This document shows, piece by piece, positions 1 through 5,655 of a stretch of DNA of 9,356 nucleotides. Location of the stretch: contig JAEZCB010000042.1 in assembly GCA_023412755.1 (NCBI GenBank), positions 1 through 9,356 on the forward strand, written 5' to 3'. Below the pieces are notes generated by a model. That model ran no database searches, was not told the DNA's origin, and saw only the letters and a list, made by a program, of their open reading frames with translations. This stretch comes from Bacteroidota bacterium (GTDB taxonomy: Bacteria; Bacteroidota; Bacteroidia; Flavobacteriales_F; PHOS-HE28). Within the stretch, counting starts at the first letter, position 1. Each line of letters begins with the position of its first letter. Position numbers and translations under genes: made by a program.

Positions 1-321
1 CAGGTGGTCCATGGCCAGGAAACCCAGGACCAGAAGGAGCCATCGCGGCATGGTGATCAAATTCAAGAGACCGAAACCCGCATCGGCCGCCCATGATGCG
101 GCGATCAGCTCGGCCGGCAGGAGGAGCAACCTTAGTACGATGAGTGAAGGCACCGCAAGCCCCACATTCACCCATAGCCTGGGCACCACTCCCCTCACCC
201 AACGCCGCAGCGGATGCCTGAACTGTAAATAGAGCAACAGCATGAACATGCCCCCGATCACCGGCGCGCCATACACATCCAGCACCGGCTGGTACACCAA
301 TTCTGTAAAATAGTCCTTCAC
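1..321 (-). CDS. Sterol desaturase / fatty acid hydroxylase family protein (N-terminal part, cut by window edge)
   Basis: This is the first 107 residues of a membrane protein running off the left edge. I chose the GTG at 321-319 because the frame is open from there to position 1, an in-frame TAG lies just upstream (345-343), and the N-terminus (VKDYFTELVYQPVLDVYG) looks natural; the first ATGs in frame are at codons 25 and 27. Hydrophobic stretches at about residues 20-35, 53-72 and 93-105 look like membrane helices. The order arginine-rich loop, WVNVGLAV, a long Leu-rich helix, then GFGLLNLITMPRW and a helix ending in MDH resembles the start of the sterol desaturase superfamily, non-haem di-iron enzymes that hydroxylate or desaturate lipids. 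The His boxes that would prove it lie outside the window. It starts 4 nt after the STAS/SEC14 gene, so the two are probably cotranscribed. No Shine-Dalgarno is visible. The family call is from remembered pattern, not a search. Confidence 0.72.
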   Translation of the reverse strand, partial: MKDYFTELVYQPVLDVYGAPVIGGMFMLLLYLQFRHPLRRWVRGVVPRLWVNVGLAVPSLIVLRLLLLPAELIAASWAADAGFGLLNLITMPRWLLLVLGFLAMDHL

Positions 322-325
322 GTTC

Positions 326-685
326 TCAAGAACTGTGGTAACCTATCCATTCCAACGCTTCGTTCTTTTGTTGATGATCGAAGCACCTCATCTTCACTTT
401 CATCAACGGGTCTGAGATCTTCGCAAGTGCCTTTACCCAGTTCTGGTCCGCAACAATGGCCACTTTGCTGAACTGGTTGTAGTAAGGTGTATTCTTCAGA
501 TCCTGGATGGCGGCATTGGGCGTGATCTTGTCCAACGCCCCCACTTCCACGTAGGCCCGGGGCCCCTCCTGCTTCAACGTAAGTTCCAGCATGGGACGCA
601 ACTTGGTGAGATCATCCTTCATTATGTCGCCCTCCAGCCGGACCGCCAGGAGATCAGCACTGGTATAATTCAATACTTTGATCAT
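326..685 (-). CDS. STAS/SEC14 domain-containing protein (SpoIIAA-like)
   Basis: This 119-aa cytoplasmic protein has the layout of the SpoIIAA-like family (STAS/SEC14 fold, former DUF3478). It opens with a beta hairpin ending in LEGDIMKDD (about residues 17-25). A charged helix 'LTKLRPMLELTLKQ' follows, then a strand around YVEVG, and a strand-helix unit FSKVAIVADQNWVKALAK at about 72-89. A terminal strand and helix carry FDHQQKNEALEWI. The pattern 'KVAIVAD..WV' followed by a late 'F....EALEWI' is typical of the family. Members are thought to bind small hydrophobic ligands or act as regulatory modules, but no enzymatic role is established. The length is normal. The ATG start is preceded by an A-rich run (CTAAAAAACAAGC) rather than a Shine-Dalgarno. 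It heads a minus-strand pair with the sterol desaturase-like gene and diverges from the bestrophin gene. A lipid link between the two is inference. Confidence 0.82.
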   Translation of the reverse strand: MIKVLNYTSADLLAVRLEGDIMKDDLTKLRPMLELTLKQEGPRAYVEVGALDKITPNAAIQDLKNTPYYNQFSKVAIVADQNWVKALAKISDPLMKVKMRCFDHQQKNEALEWIGYHSS

Positions 686-757
686 GCTTGTTTTTTAGAT
701 GAAGTTACGACCTCCCCGAGCGGATGATCGATGCGATATGCGATCTTCGCACGCGCC

Positions 758-1678
758 ATGATCATTAGGAAACGCCTGCGATTGGATCATGCGATCCGTT
801 ATTCCTGGAAGAACATCGCGTATAGCTCCAGCTGCTGGGCGCTGGCTTATTTCACCACACACCACCCTGCTCTAACACCGCTAAACATCCCCAACATCGT
901 GGTGGGGATCCTGGGTACGGCATTGGCGATCATACTGGCCTTCAAGAACAGTTCGGCCTATGATCGCTGGTGGGAGGCACGCAAGATCTGGGGCGGCGTT
1001 GTGAACGAGAGCCGCACCCTGCTAAGGCAATTACAGTGTTATGTGGAGGGCGAGGATCCCACCGAGGAGTTGCGCATACTGGGCAGGGCGCACATCGCAT
1101 GGGTGAATGCATTGAAGCTCCAATTGCGCCAGATCACGGATCCCGCACGCTGGAAAGCCGAAGTGTACCACTACCTCCGGCCTGAACTCCATGCCAAGGT
1201 GGCTGCCAGTTCAAACAAGGTGACCCGCATAGGCCATGAACAAGGCAATGCTGTGAAGGCCCTGTATTCAACAGCGAGCATGGAACCGCATTTCCTGGTG
1301 CAGCTGGATGATACGCTGACCCGGCTTACCAGCCTGCAGGGCGCTGCGGAACGGATACGTAACACACCACTGCCACGCCCATATGAATACTATACACTGG
1401 CATTCCTCAACATCTTCATCCTATTCTTCCCGCTGGGCCTGATCAAGGACCTGGATGAGAACATGCAGTTCGTTCTGCTGCCCATCACCATCATCGCGAG
1501 TTGGATCTTCTTCCAGATATACATTTTCGGCAGGGTGCTCTCACAGCCTTTCCAGAACTACAAGACCGATGTGCCCCTGGACGCCATATGCCGCACCATT
1601 GAGATCGATGTGAAAGAGGTGCTTAACGAAAGCGTTATTCCCGAACCCTTGGCCCCCGTGAAGGGGGTGATCATGTAG
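758..1678 (+). CDS. Bestrophin family anion channel (UPF0187/YneE-like)
   Basis: From this start the protein has 306 residues and matches bacterial bestrophins, pentameric inner-membrane ion channels related to animal calcium-activated chloride channels. It begins MIIRKRLRLDHAIRYSWK, as the family usually does (MIVR...), followed by a helix pair (about 20-34 and 46-62). The hallmark FKNSSAYDRWWEARKIWG lies at about 62-79. Near the C-terminus are two more membrane helices (YYTLAFLNIFILFFPLGLIK and LLPITIIASWIFFQIYIF). They are followed by the family tail pattern QPFQNYKTDVPLDAICRTIEI (written here as the segment around PLDAICRTIE). An in-frame ATG at 731 would add nine residues (MRYAIFARA) with no family counterpart, so I prefer 758; 731 remains possible. 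It is divergent from the STAS gene and lies 75 nt upstream of selO. Ion selectivity cannot be read from the sequence; some bacterial members conduct cations. Confidence 0.9.
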   Translation: MIIRKRLRLDHAIRYSWKNIAYSSSCWALAYFTTHHPALTPLNIPNIVVGILGTALAIILAFKNSSAYDRWWEARKIWGGVVNESRTLLRQLQCYVEGEDPTEELRILGRAHIAWVNALKLQLRQITDPARWKAEVYHYLRPELHAKVAASSNKVTRIGHEQGNAVKALYSTASMEPHFLVQLDDTLTRLTSLQGAAERIRNTPLPRPYEYYTLAFLNIFILFFPLGLIKDLDENMQFVLLPITIIASWIFFQIYIFGRVLSQPFQNYKTDVPLDAICRTIEIDVKEVLNESVIPEPLAPVKGVIM

Positions 1679-1728
1679 AGGCCTCGGCGGTCCCACCATT
1701 CTAGCCGGTCTTACCCTGGACACATCCG

Positions 1729-1741
1729 TACCTTTAAGGTA
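1729..1741 (+). promoter_or_regulatory. Candidate -7 box inside a small palindrome upstream of selO
   Basis: TACCTTTA (1729-1736) matches the Bacteroidota -7 consensus TAnnTTTG at all positions but the last. It sits inside the palindrome TACCTT-T-AAGGTA (six-base arms, one-base centre). The selO ATG is 12 nt beyond the palindrome, implying a leader of about 10 nt if it is used. No TTG is visible at the expected -33 distance, so selO may instead be read through from the bestrophin gene. Confidence 0.35.
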
Positions 1742-1753
1742 TCCAAGACCTGC

Positions 1754-3310
1754 ATGCCTTCACTGAACGAGATCCACTTCAAGAACGAATTCACGCAAGC
1801 TTTTCCCGGCGATGACAGCGGTTCCCTGGTGTCCCGGCAGACACCTGGCGAACTTTACAGCCTGGCCTTGCCAACACCTGTTAGGGATCCGAAACTGATC
1901 GCATGGTCCGAGGCCCTTGCAACGGAGCTGGGGCTTGAACGCCCGAAGCAAAAGGAGGATGTGGATGTGCTGGCAGGGAACCGGATCACGGAAAGCATGC
2001 GGCCCTATGCGGCCTGTTACGCAGGTCATCAGTTCGGCAATTGGGCAGGGCAGCTCGGCGATGGCCGTGCGATCACATTGGGTGAATACACCGCACCGGA
2101 CGGCCGCACATGGGAATTGCAGTTGAAGGGTGCCGGGCCAACAGCTTACTCCCGCCGTGCTGATGGGCGTGCAGCGTTGCGATCTTCCGTTCGTGAGTAT
2201 CTGATGAGCGAGGCCATGCACCACCTGGGGGTGCCCACCACACGCGCCCTGGCCCTGGTATCAACTGGTGAAAAGGTGCTGCGTGATATGTTCTATGATG
2301 GGAACGCGGCCTATGAACCAGGCGCGATCGTGATGCGTGTGGCCCCCACATTCCTCCGGTTCGGCAACTACGAGATGCTCGCGGCACGCGGGGAGATCGA
2401 AAACCTGAAGGCTTTGGTGACCTGGACAATAGATCGGTATTTCCCGGAGATCACCGGTGAGGACCGCATTTTGCGATGGTTCAGCGAGATCACCGATCGC
2501 ACGGCACATCTCATGAGCGAATGGATGCGCGTTGGTTTCACGCATGGAGTGATGAACACCGACAACATGTCCATACTGGGGCTAACCATAGACTATGGCC
2601 CATTCTCCTTTGTGGATGACTATGATCTGAACTTCACCCCGAACACAACCGATCTACCGGGCCGCAGGTATGCTTTCGGCCAGCAGGCATCCATTGCGCA
2701 ATGGAACCTTGGATGCCTGGCCGGAGCCATCTCCCCACTCCTGCCGGATACCGCCGGACTCCTTCCGATACTCGAAAGCTACAGGGATCGCTTCATGGAC
2801 AAATACAGGCGCATGATGGCCGCGAAACTCGGCCTGGGCGAATTGCGTGAGGATGATGCGGAGTTGATCACGGATGTGGAACGCATGCTGAACACGCTTC
2901 ACCCGGATATGACCCTGTTCTACCAATTGCTCATCAGCCTGCCGCAGGATGGTAAGGGCGAAACCATGATCGAACATTTCCGTCCTGCACTTTATGCGGA
3001 ACCAGATCCCCAGGCCACCAGATCATTGATCGGCGTTTTGGAGCGTTGGAAGGAACGGCTCCGCTCGAACAACATATCCAGCGAGGAGCGGGTTCTGCTC
3101 ATGCGTCGCACTTCGCCCCGCGTGATCCTGCGCAATTACCAGTTGCATCAGGCTATCGAAGAACTTGAGCAGGGGCAGGATGAGTTGTTCCGGCAATTGG
3201 AAGCGGCAATGCTGCGCCCCTACTCCATGGAACATGAGCAACTCGTGAACAAACGGCCGGAATGGGCCACCAGTAAGGCCGGATGTTCCATGCTATCGTG
3301 CAGCTCCTGA
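1754..3310 (+). CDS. selO: Protein adenylyltransferase SelO (YdiU/UPF0061 family)
   Basis: At 518 residues this is a full-length SelO, a pseudokinase that transfers AMP from ATP to Ser/Thr/Tyr side chains of target proteins; E. coli and eukaryotic members act in redox-stress responses. Motifs in order: YAGHQFGNWAGQLGDGRA (89-106, glycine-rich loop region), LQLKGAGPT with Lys125, SRRADGRAALRSSVREYL with Glu148 23 residues after the Lys, MRVAPTFLRFG with Arg195, and HGVMNTDNMSILGLTIDYGPF (264-283). In the last, Asn271 and Asp280 have the spacing of the metal-binding Asn/Asp pair. The C-terminus ends CSMLSCSS: Cys516 is third from last, where human SelO carries selenocysteine, so this is the ordinary Cys form. 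The N-terminus (NEFTQAFPGDDSG) also fits family members and supports the ATG at 1754. It follows the bestrophin gene in the same direction. No Shine-Dalgarno is evident. Confidence 0.97.
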   Translation: MPSLNEIHFKNEFTQAFPGDDSGSLVSRQTPGELYSLALPTPVRDPKLIAWSEALATELGLERPKQKEDVDVLAGNRITESMRPYAACYAGHQFGNWAGQLGDGRAITLGEYTAPDGRTWELQLKGAGPTAYSRRADGRAALRSSVREYLMSEAMHHLGVPTTRALALVSTGEKVLRDMFYDGNAAYEPGAIVMRVAPTFLRFGNYEMLAARGEIENLKALVTWTIDRYFPEITGEDRILRWFSEITDRTAHLMSEWMRVGFTHGVMNTDNMSILGLTIDYGPFSFVDDYDLNFTPNTTDLPGRRYAFGQQASIAQWNLGCLAGAISPLLPDTAGLLPILESYRDRFMDKYRRMMAAKLGLGELREDDAELITDVERMLNTLHPDMTLFYQLLISLPQDGKGETMIEHFRPALYAEPDPQATRSLIGVLERWKERLRSNNISSEERVLLMRRTSPRVILRNYQLHQAIEELEQGQDELFRQLEAAMLRPYSMEHEQLVNKRPEWATSKAGCSMLSCSS

Positions 3311-3325
3311 ATTCCCTGAAGCACA

Positions 3326-3370
3326 GATGAACAGATGTACACTGATGGATCCCAAAGATCCGTGTTCATC
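3326..3370. repeat. Degenerate intergenic palindrome, possible dispersed repeat
   Basis: GATGAACA (3326-3333) is the exact reverse complement of TGTTCATC (3363-3370), and inside it GGATC (3347-3351) pairs with GATCC (3357-3361) around a CCAAA loop. A 13-nt unpaired stretch on the left arm itself repeats an ACAGATG-like word. The wording (CACAGATGAACA ... GATCCGTGTTCATC) resembles palindromic intergenic sequences I recall from many environmental genomes. That link is from memory and unverified. It lies 15 nt after the selO stop and could also act as a 3' stem-loop for selO, though it has no T tract. Confidence 0.4.
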
Positions 3371-3475
3371 CCCATTCCCCTTAGCTACCGCGCTGGCCGA
3401 ATCGTCCTTAATGCGTAGCAACCATCCCGCCGAATTGATCGTTTCAGGATCATTTGTCAGAGCTTGATCAGGGCA

Positions 3476-3510
3476 CATCCTCCCACGATCGAGGATGGTA
3501 TGCCACGATC
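3476..3510. other. Hairpin overlapping an 8-bp direct repeat, in the selO-YtxH gap
   Basis: The gap from 3311 to 3624 holds no convincing gene; frames open there lack coding character. Within it CATCCTC (3476-3482) pairs exactly with GAGGATG (3491-3497) over an 8-nt loop. The loop sequence CCACGATC recurs at 3503-3510, 20 nt downstream. This could be a regulatory site or a remnant of a mobile repeat; nothing identifies it. Confidence 0.25.
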
Positions 3511-3588
3511 CGTTGGCGCTGGCTTTGAATGTGTTTCGCCGCTTTGGTGACGTGCCGGGGCATAAGATCGGGATGGCATGACATTGGT

Positions 3589-3598
3589 CCGCTAGCGG
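3589..3598. promoter_or_regulatory. Short palindrome upstream of the YtxH-like gene
   Basis: CCGCTAGCGG is a perfect 10-bp palindrome ending 26 nt before the ATG at 3625. Its position suits an operator or a leader hairpin, but a 10-bp palindrome can arise by chance and no good -7 box accompanies it. Confidence 0.2.
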
Positions 3599-3624
3599 GA
3601 ACAACCAACGATATCTTATACACC

Positions 3625-3888
3625 ATGGCAAGACCATCCACAGCAGCAACCCTTTTCACACTGGCCGTTGGTGCGGCGCTCGGTGTGCTTATCGCCCCCG
3701 CATCCGGCCGTGAAACACGCCGCCGCCTCATGGAAAAAGGCGATGGCATGAAGGATACTTTCCACTATTTGGTGATGGAGGCCGGGGATCTGCTGGACCA
3801 GGTACGCTCGCTCATCGGACCAGAAGATGAGCGCATGACCCAACGTACCTCCGTGGGTTCAGGCCGGGGCCGCGCCTCTGATAATTGA
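3625..3888 (+). CDS. YtxH domain-containing small membrane protein
   Basis: This 87-aa protein starts MARPSTAATLFTLAVGAALG, giving one membrane or gas-vesicle-like hydrophobic helix (about 7-27). The signature APASGRETRRRLMEKG follows (about 27-42). The pattern of a Gly/Ala-rich helix then 'APxSGxETRxxL' defines YtxH-like proteins, small general-stress-associated membrane proteins of unknown biochemical role. The rest is an amphipathic helix (MKDTFHYLVMEAGDLLDQVRSLIG) and a short polar tail. The frame is open back to 3529, but the upstream 32 residues are Cys-rich, unrelated to the family and would displace the N-terminal helix, so I start at 3625. It stands alone between selO and a strong bidirectional terminator 15 nt past its stop. 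A 10-bp palindrome upstream may control it. Confidence 0.8.
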   Translation: MARPSTAATLFTLAVGAALGVLIAPASGRETRRRLMEKGDGMKDTFHYLVMEAGDLLDQVRSLIGPEDERMTQRTSVGSGRGRASDN

Positions 3889-3902
3889 TCGATGCCAGGA
3901 TG

Positions 3903-3931
3903 AAAAAAGGCCGGGATCCCGGCCTTTTTTT
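3903..3931. terminator. Strong bidirectional rho-independent terminator
   Basis: A perfect GC-rich palindrome (GGCCGGGATCCCGGCC, 3909-3924) is flanked by six A's on the left and seven T's on the right. Read from either strand it gives a stable stem followed by a U run. It lies between the stop of the YtxH-like gene (plus) and the stop of the T9SS-CTD-like gene (minus), as expected for terminating both convergent transcripts. Confidence 0.95.
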
Positions 3932-3951
3932 CATTCCACGATACCACGCAC

Positions 3952-4350
3952 CTATTCCGCAACGAACGCCACCGACCTTACGCTTCGGCCATCCACTACG
4001 CGGAGCACATGATCCCCTTTGGAACCGGTGAGTTCGATCATGCTGGTAATGGTGCCTGGGACAGAACCACGGAGCACGGTCCTTCCAGTGAGGTCCACGA
4101 TCTCGAATGGCAGATTCCCATCACCGCATCCGGCGCAGCTGATATGCAGCACTTCAGCTGCGGGCACAGGCCAGATGGTAAGGCCATCACCTGTTGCGCT
4201 ATCATGGGCGGCCACACCTTCAGGCAATGGATCACCCGCGGCAATAGCCTCTGAAGAAGCTATGATCGTTCCATCCGCGATGGCGGGATCCTGGGCCTGC
4301 ATGGACACCAGGGGTAGCAAAGACAGAAGGATAAGCGCGGAATTTTTCAT
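3952..4350 (-). CDS. Small secreted protein with T9SS type A-like C-terminal sorting domain
   Basis: The 132-aa product starts MKNSALILLSLLPLVSMQA, a clear signal peptide with likely cleavage after Ala19 (MQA|QDP). The frame is open to 4416, but those 22 extra residues would bury the signal peptide, so I start at 4350. After a short acidic, Ala-rich linker (20-56), residues 57-132 resemble the Bacteroidota type IX secretion sorting domain. It has LTIWPVPAAEVLHI (compare the usual YPNPASDxLxI), FEIVDLTGRTVLRG (compare 'I.DltGrvv..g'), then a strand series ending HVLRVVDGRSVRSVAFV. The PNP motif is altered to PVP, and there is a CAGC pair at 72-75. If the domain works, the protein would cross the outer membrane through the T9SS, but there is almost no passenger. 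It ends 20 nt from a shared terminator and has a 15-bp palindrome upstream. A periplasmic or surface miniprotein is the alternative. Confidence 0.7.
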   Translation of the reverse strand: MKNSALILLSLLPLVSMQAQDPAIADGTIIASSEAIAAGDPLPEGVAAHDSATGDGLTIWPVPAAEVLHISCAGCGDGNLPFEIVDLTGRTVLRGSVPGTITSMIELTGSKGDHVLRVVDGRSVRSVAFVAE

Positions 4351-4364
4351 GATGAAAGGGTATT

Positions 4365-4379
4365 GGATCACTGTGATCC
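4365..4379. promoter_or_regulatory. 15-bp perfect palindrome, candidate operator
   Basis: GGATCAC-T-GTGATCC has two exact 7-bp arms around one base and lies 15-29 nt upstream of the minus-strand T9SS-CTD-like start codon. That is the right place for a repressor site or a leader hairpin. It does not match the CRP spacing (TGTGA-N6-TCACA). The intergenic region 4351-4656 in which it sits has no gene. Confidence 0.5.
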
Positions 4380-4486
4380 GCATCAGCAGATCCATGACCG
4401 AACGGCGAGTTCCCACTCGAAGCCTTATCCAACGCGGTTCCTGGCATCAAACGCTTTCCAAAGGCCTTTGTGCGTAAGGAAACACA

Positions 4487-4532
4487 TTCCCCGTAATGTG
4501 GATAAAGATCACCCCACACGCTGTACGGGGAA
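4487..4532. other. Two-part stem-loop in a divergent intergenic region
   Basis: TTCCCCGTA (4487-4495) pairs exactly with TACGGGGAA (4524-4532). Inside, TGTGG (4497-4501) pairs with CCACA (4514-4518) over a 12-nt loop, with one unpaired base on the left and five on the right. Just upstream, CACATT (4483-4488) could pair with AATGTG (4495-4500), giving a competing fold, and CAAAGGCCTTTG (4459-4470) is another perfect palindrome. There is no U tract. It could be a leader structure for the plus-strand gene at 4657, a small RNA, or a DNA site. Confidence 0.4.
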
Positions 4533-4645
4533 CACAGAAGCTTACTCGTATTTGTTTGGGATCGTTGGATCGATCGTGAATAACCCGTCAGCGAAATGGT
4601 ATGCTCTTGTGCCTAATGGACTACTTTGCGGCTCGGAAAGCTATT

Positions 4646-4653
4646 AGAGGAGA
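4646..4653 (+). promoter_or_regulatory. Strong Shine-Dalgarno of the gene at 4657
   Basis: AGAGGAGA ends 3 nt before the ATG at 4657, an unusually good match to the anti-SD complement compared with the other genes here, which show weak or no SD. It fixes this start codon and suggests efficient or separately controlled translation. Confidence 0.7.
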
Positions 4654-4656
4654 AGA

Positions 4657-5097
4657 ATGACCTTCACTGCCCAACTGGATGATCTGACCACCGCCCTTCG
4701 TCACACCCGCGCACGGCTGCTGGCCCCGCTGGACTTCAGCCAGCATCAACTGCCTAGGGATCCGGAGATATTCGTAGAGGATGTGCTTCACTACATGATG
4801 GACCAATGGGGGGAGGATCTGAAACAGCAGGGTCACGTGCTGGAGCACGATACCAGCTGGCAGGACCCTGTGAGCCACTACCCCATGTACCTGTTGCGCA
4901 TGGCCGGAGGTGATCTACTACGCCTGCACTTCACCGGCGAATATCCGAGGGTGCTCTATGTGTCCATTTCAAAGGGCTTCCGCAATCAGGAACAATTCAG
5001 TGATGCGCGGCAGGTGCTGGTGGAGTTGCCGATCACCACCGATCCGAACGTGCTGCTGATCACTTTGTTGGACGGCCTGCGCAAGTTCAAGGCATAA
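4657..5097 (+). CDS. Conserved-looking hypothetical protein upstream of sixA
   Basis: I do not recognise this 146-aa protein. It has no signal peptide or membrane segment and looks like a soluble cytoplasmic alpha/beta protein. An N-terminal helix (TAQLDDLTTALRHTRARLL) is followed by an acidic helix with EDVLHYMMDQWGEDLKQQG at about 41-59. Next come alternating strands (YLLRMAGGDLLRLHF, RVLYVSIS) and a C-terminal hydrophobic helix (LLITLLDGLRKFKA). Coding character is good: a strong ribosome binding site, codon use like its neighbours, and no competing frame. The stop lies 29 nt before sixA in the same direction, so the two are likely one transcription unit, possibly linked in function. The 29-nt gap carries a CCACCTG direct repeat. 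A role in signalling is only a guess from context. Confidence 0.75.
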   Translation: MTFTAQLDDLTTALRHTRARLLAPLDFSQHQLPRDPEIFVEDVLHYMMDQWGEDLKQQGHVLEHDTSWQDPVSHYPMYLLRMAGGDLLRLHFTGEYPRVLYVSISKGFRNQEQFSDARQVLVELPITTDPNVLLITLLDGLRKFKA

Positions 5098-5126
5098 GGT
5101 CCACCTGGTCTTCCACCTGTTCGATC

Positions 5127-5624
5127 ATGCGGACGATCTATTTCTGCAGGCATGCCAAAAGCAGCTGGGACGATCCGCGGATGCGGGACTTCGACCGGCC
5201 TTTGAACGACCGGGGGCTGCACAATGCACCCATGATGGCCCGCAAATTCAGCGAAAAGAACGAGCCGGTGGATCTTCTGATCACAAGTCCTGCCGTGCGT
5301 GCCCTGAGCACCGCCCGCTATTTCGCCAGGGAGTTAGGCATGCCGGAGGAGTCGCTGGTGAAGGAGCCCATGATCTATGAGGCCAGTGTTGCCACCCTGC
5401 TCAAACTGATCAATGTTTTGCCCTCGGATCAGGGATCCGTGCTTTTCTTCGGCCATAACCCCGGTTTTACGGAGATCATTGAATACCTCTCCGGTGATGC
5501 TATTGGCAACCTCCCGACCTGTGGCATGGCCCGGATAGATGTGGAGGTGGATGACTGGATGGCCGTAAGCCGTGGAAATGGCCGCCTCGTCTGGCGGGAC
5601 CATCCAAAAAGGCACGAATGCTAG
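5127..5624 (+). CDS. sixA: SixA-type phosphohistidine phosphatase (histidine phosphatase superfamily)
   Basis: This 165-aa protein carries the full catalytic set of the small histidine phosphatases. The N-terminal YFCRHAKSSW has Arg8 and the phospho-accepting His9. RPLNDRG follows at 24-30, then TSPAVRALSTA with Arg58, IYEAS with the acid Glu85, and FFGHNPGF with His110. The RHAKSSW and RPLNDRG words and the short length place it in the SixA branch. E. coli SixA dephosphorylates phosphohistidine on phosphorelay or phosphotransferase proteins; the substrate here is unknown. It is cytoplasmic, with no signal peptide. It follows the 146-aa hypothetical gene by 29 nt and converges on porD, with 31 nt between stop codons and no clear terminator in between. 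Confidence 0.92.
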   Translation: MRTIYFCRHAKSSWDDPRMRDFDRPLNDRGLHNAPMMARKFSEKNEPVDLLITSPAVRALSTARYFARELGMPEESLVKEPMIYEASVATLLKLINVLPSDQGSVLFFGHNPGFTEIIEYLSGDAIGNLPTCGMARIDVEVDDWMAVSRGNGRLVWRDHPKRHEC

Positions 5625-5655
5625 ATCCTGTTGCCTCCAAAGATCCGCCGGCGCG

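Noticed and set aside
11..232. Plus-strand 73-aa open frame at the left edge
   Set aside because: Opposite to the membrane protein on the minus strand, whose hydrophobic helices and family pattern are far more convincing.
674..680. Possible -7 box TACTTTG upstream of the bestrophin gene
   Set aside because: Spacing is one base short of TAnnTTTG and it lies inside the STAS coding sequence.
1760..2224. Minus-strand 154-aa open frame inside selO
   Set aside because: Antisense shadow of a strongly conserved gene; Cys- and Pro-rich composition with no family pattern.
3293..3649. Minus-strand 118-aa open frame across the selO-YtxH gap
   Set aside because: It overlaps the selO end and the YtxH start, reads through the intergenic palindrome (giving a low-complexity SISVHLFICA segment), and has no recognisable domain or ribosome binding site.
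4365..4379. CRP-type binding site
   Set aside because: The half-sites are GGATCAC and GTGATCC with a one-base centre, not TGTGA-N6-TCACA.
4628..4634. TACTTTG-like -7 box near 4623-4629 before the 146-aa gene
   Set aside because: One base too short for the consensus and without a -33 TTG; left out as a promoter.
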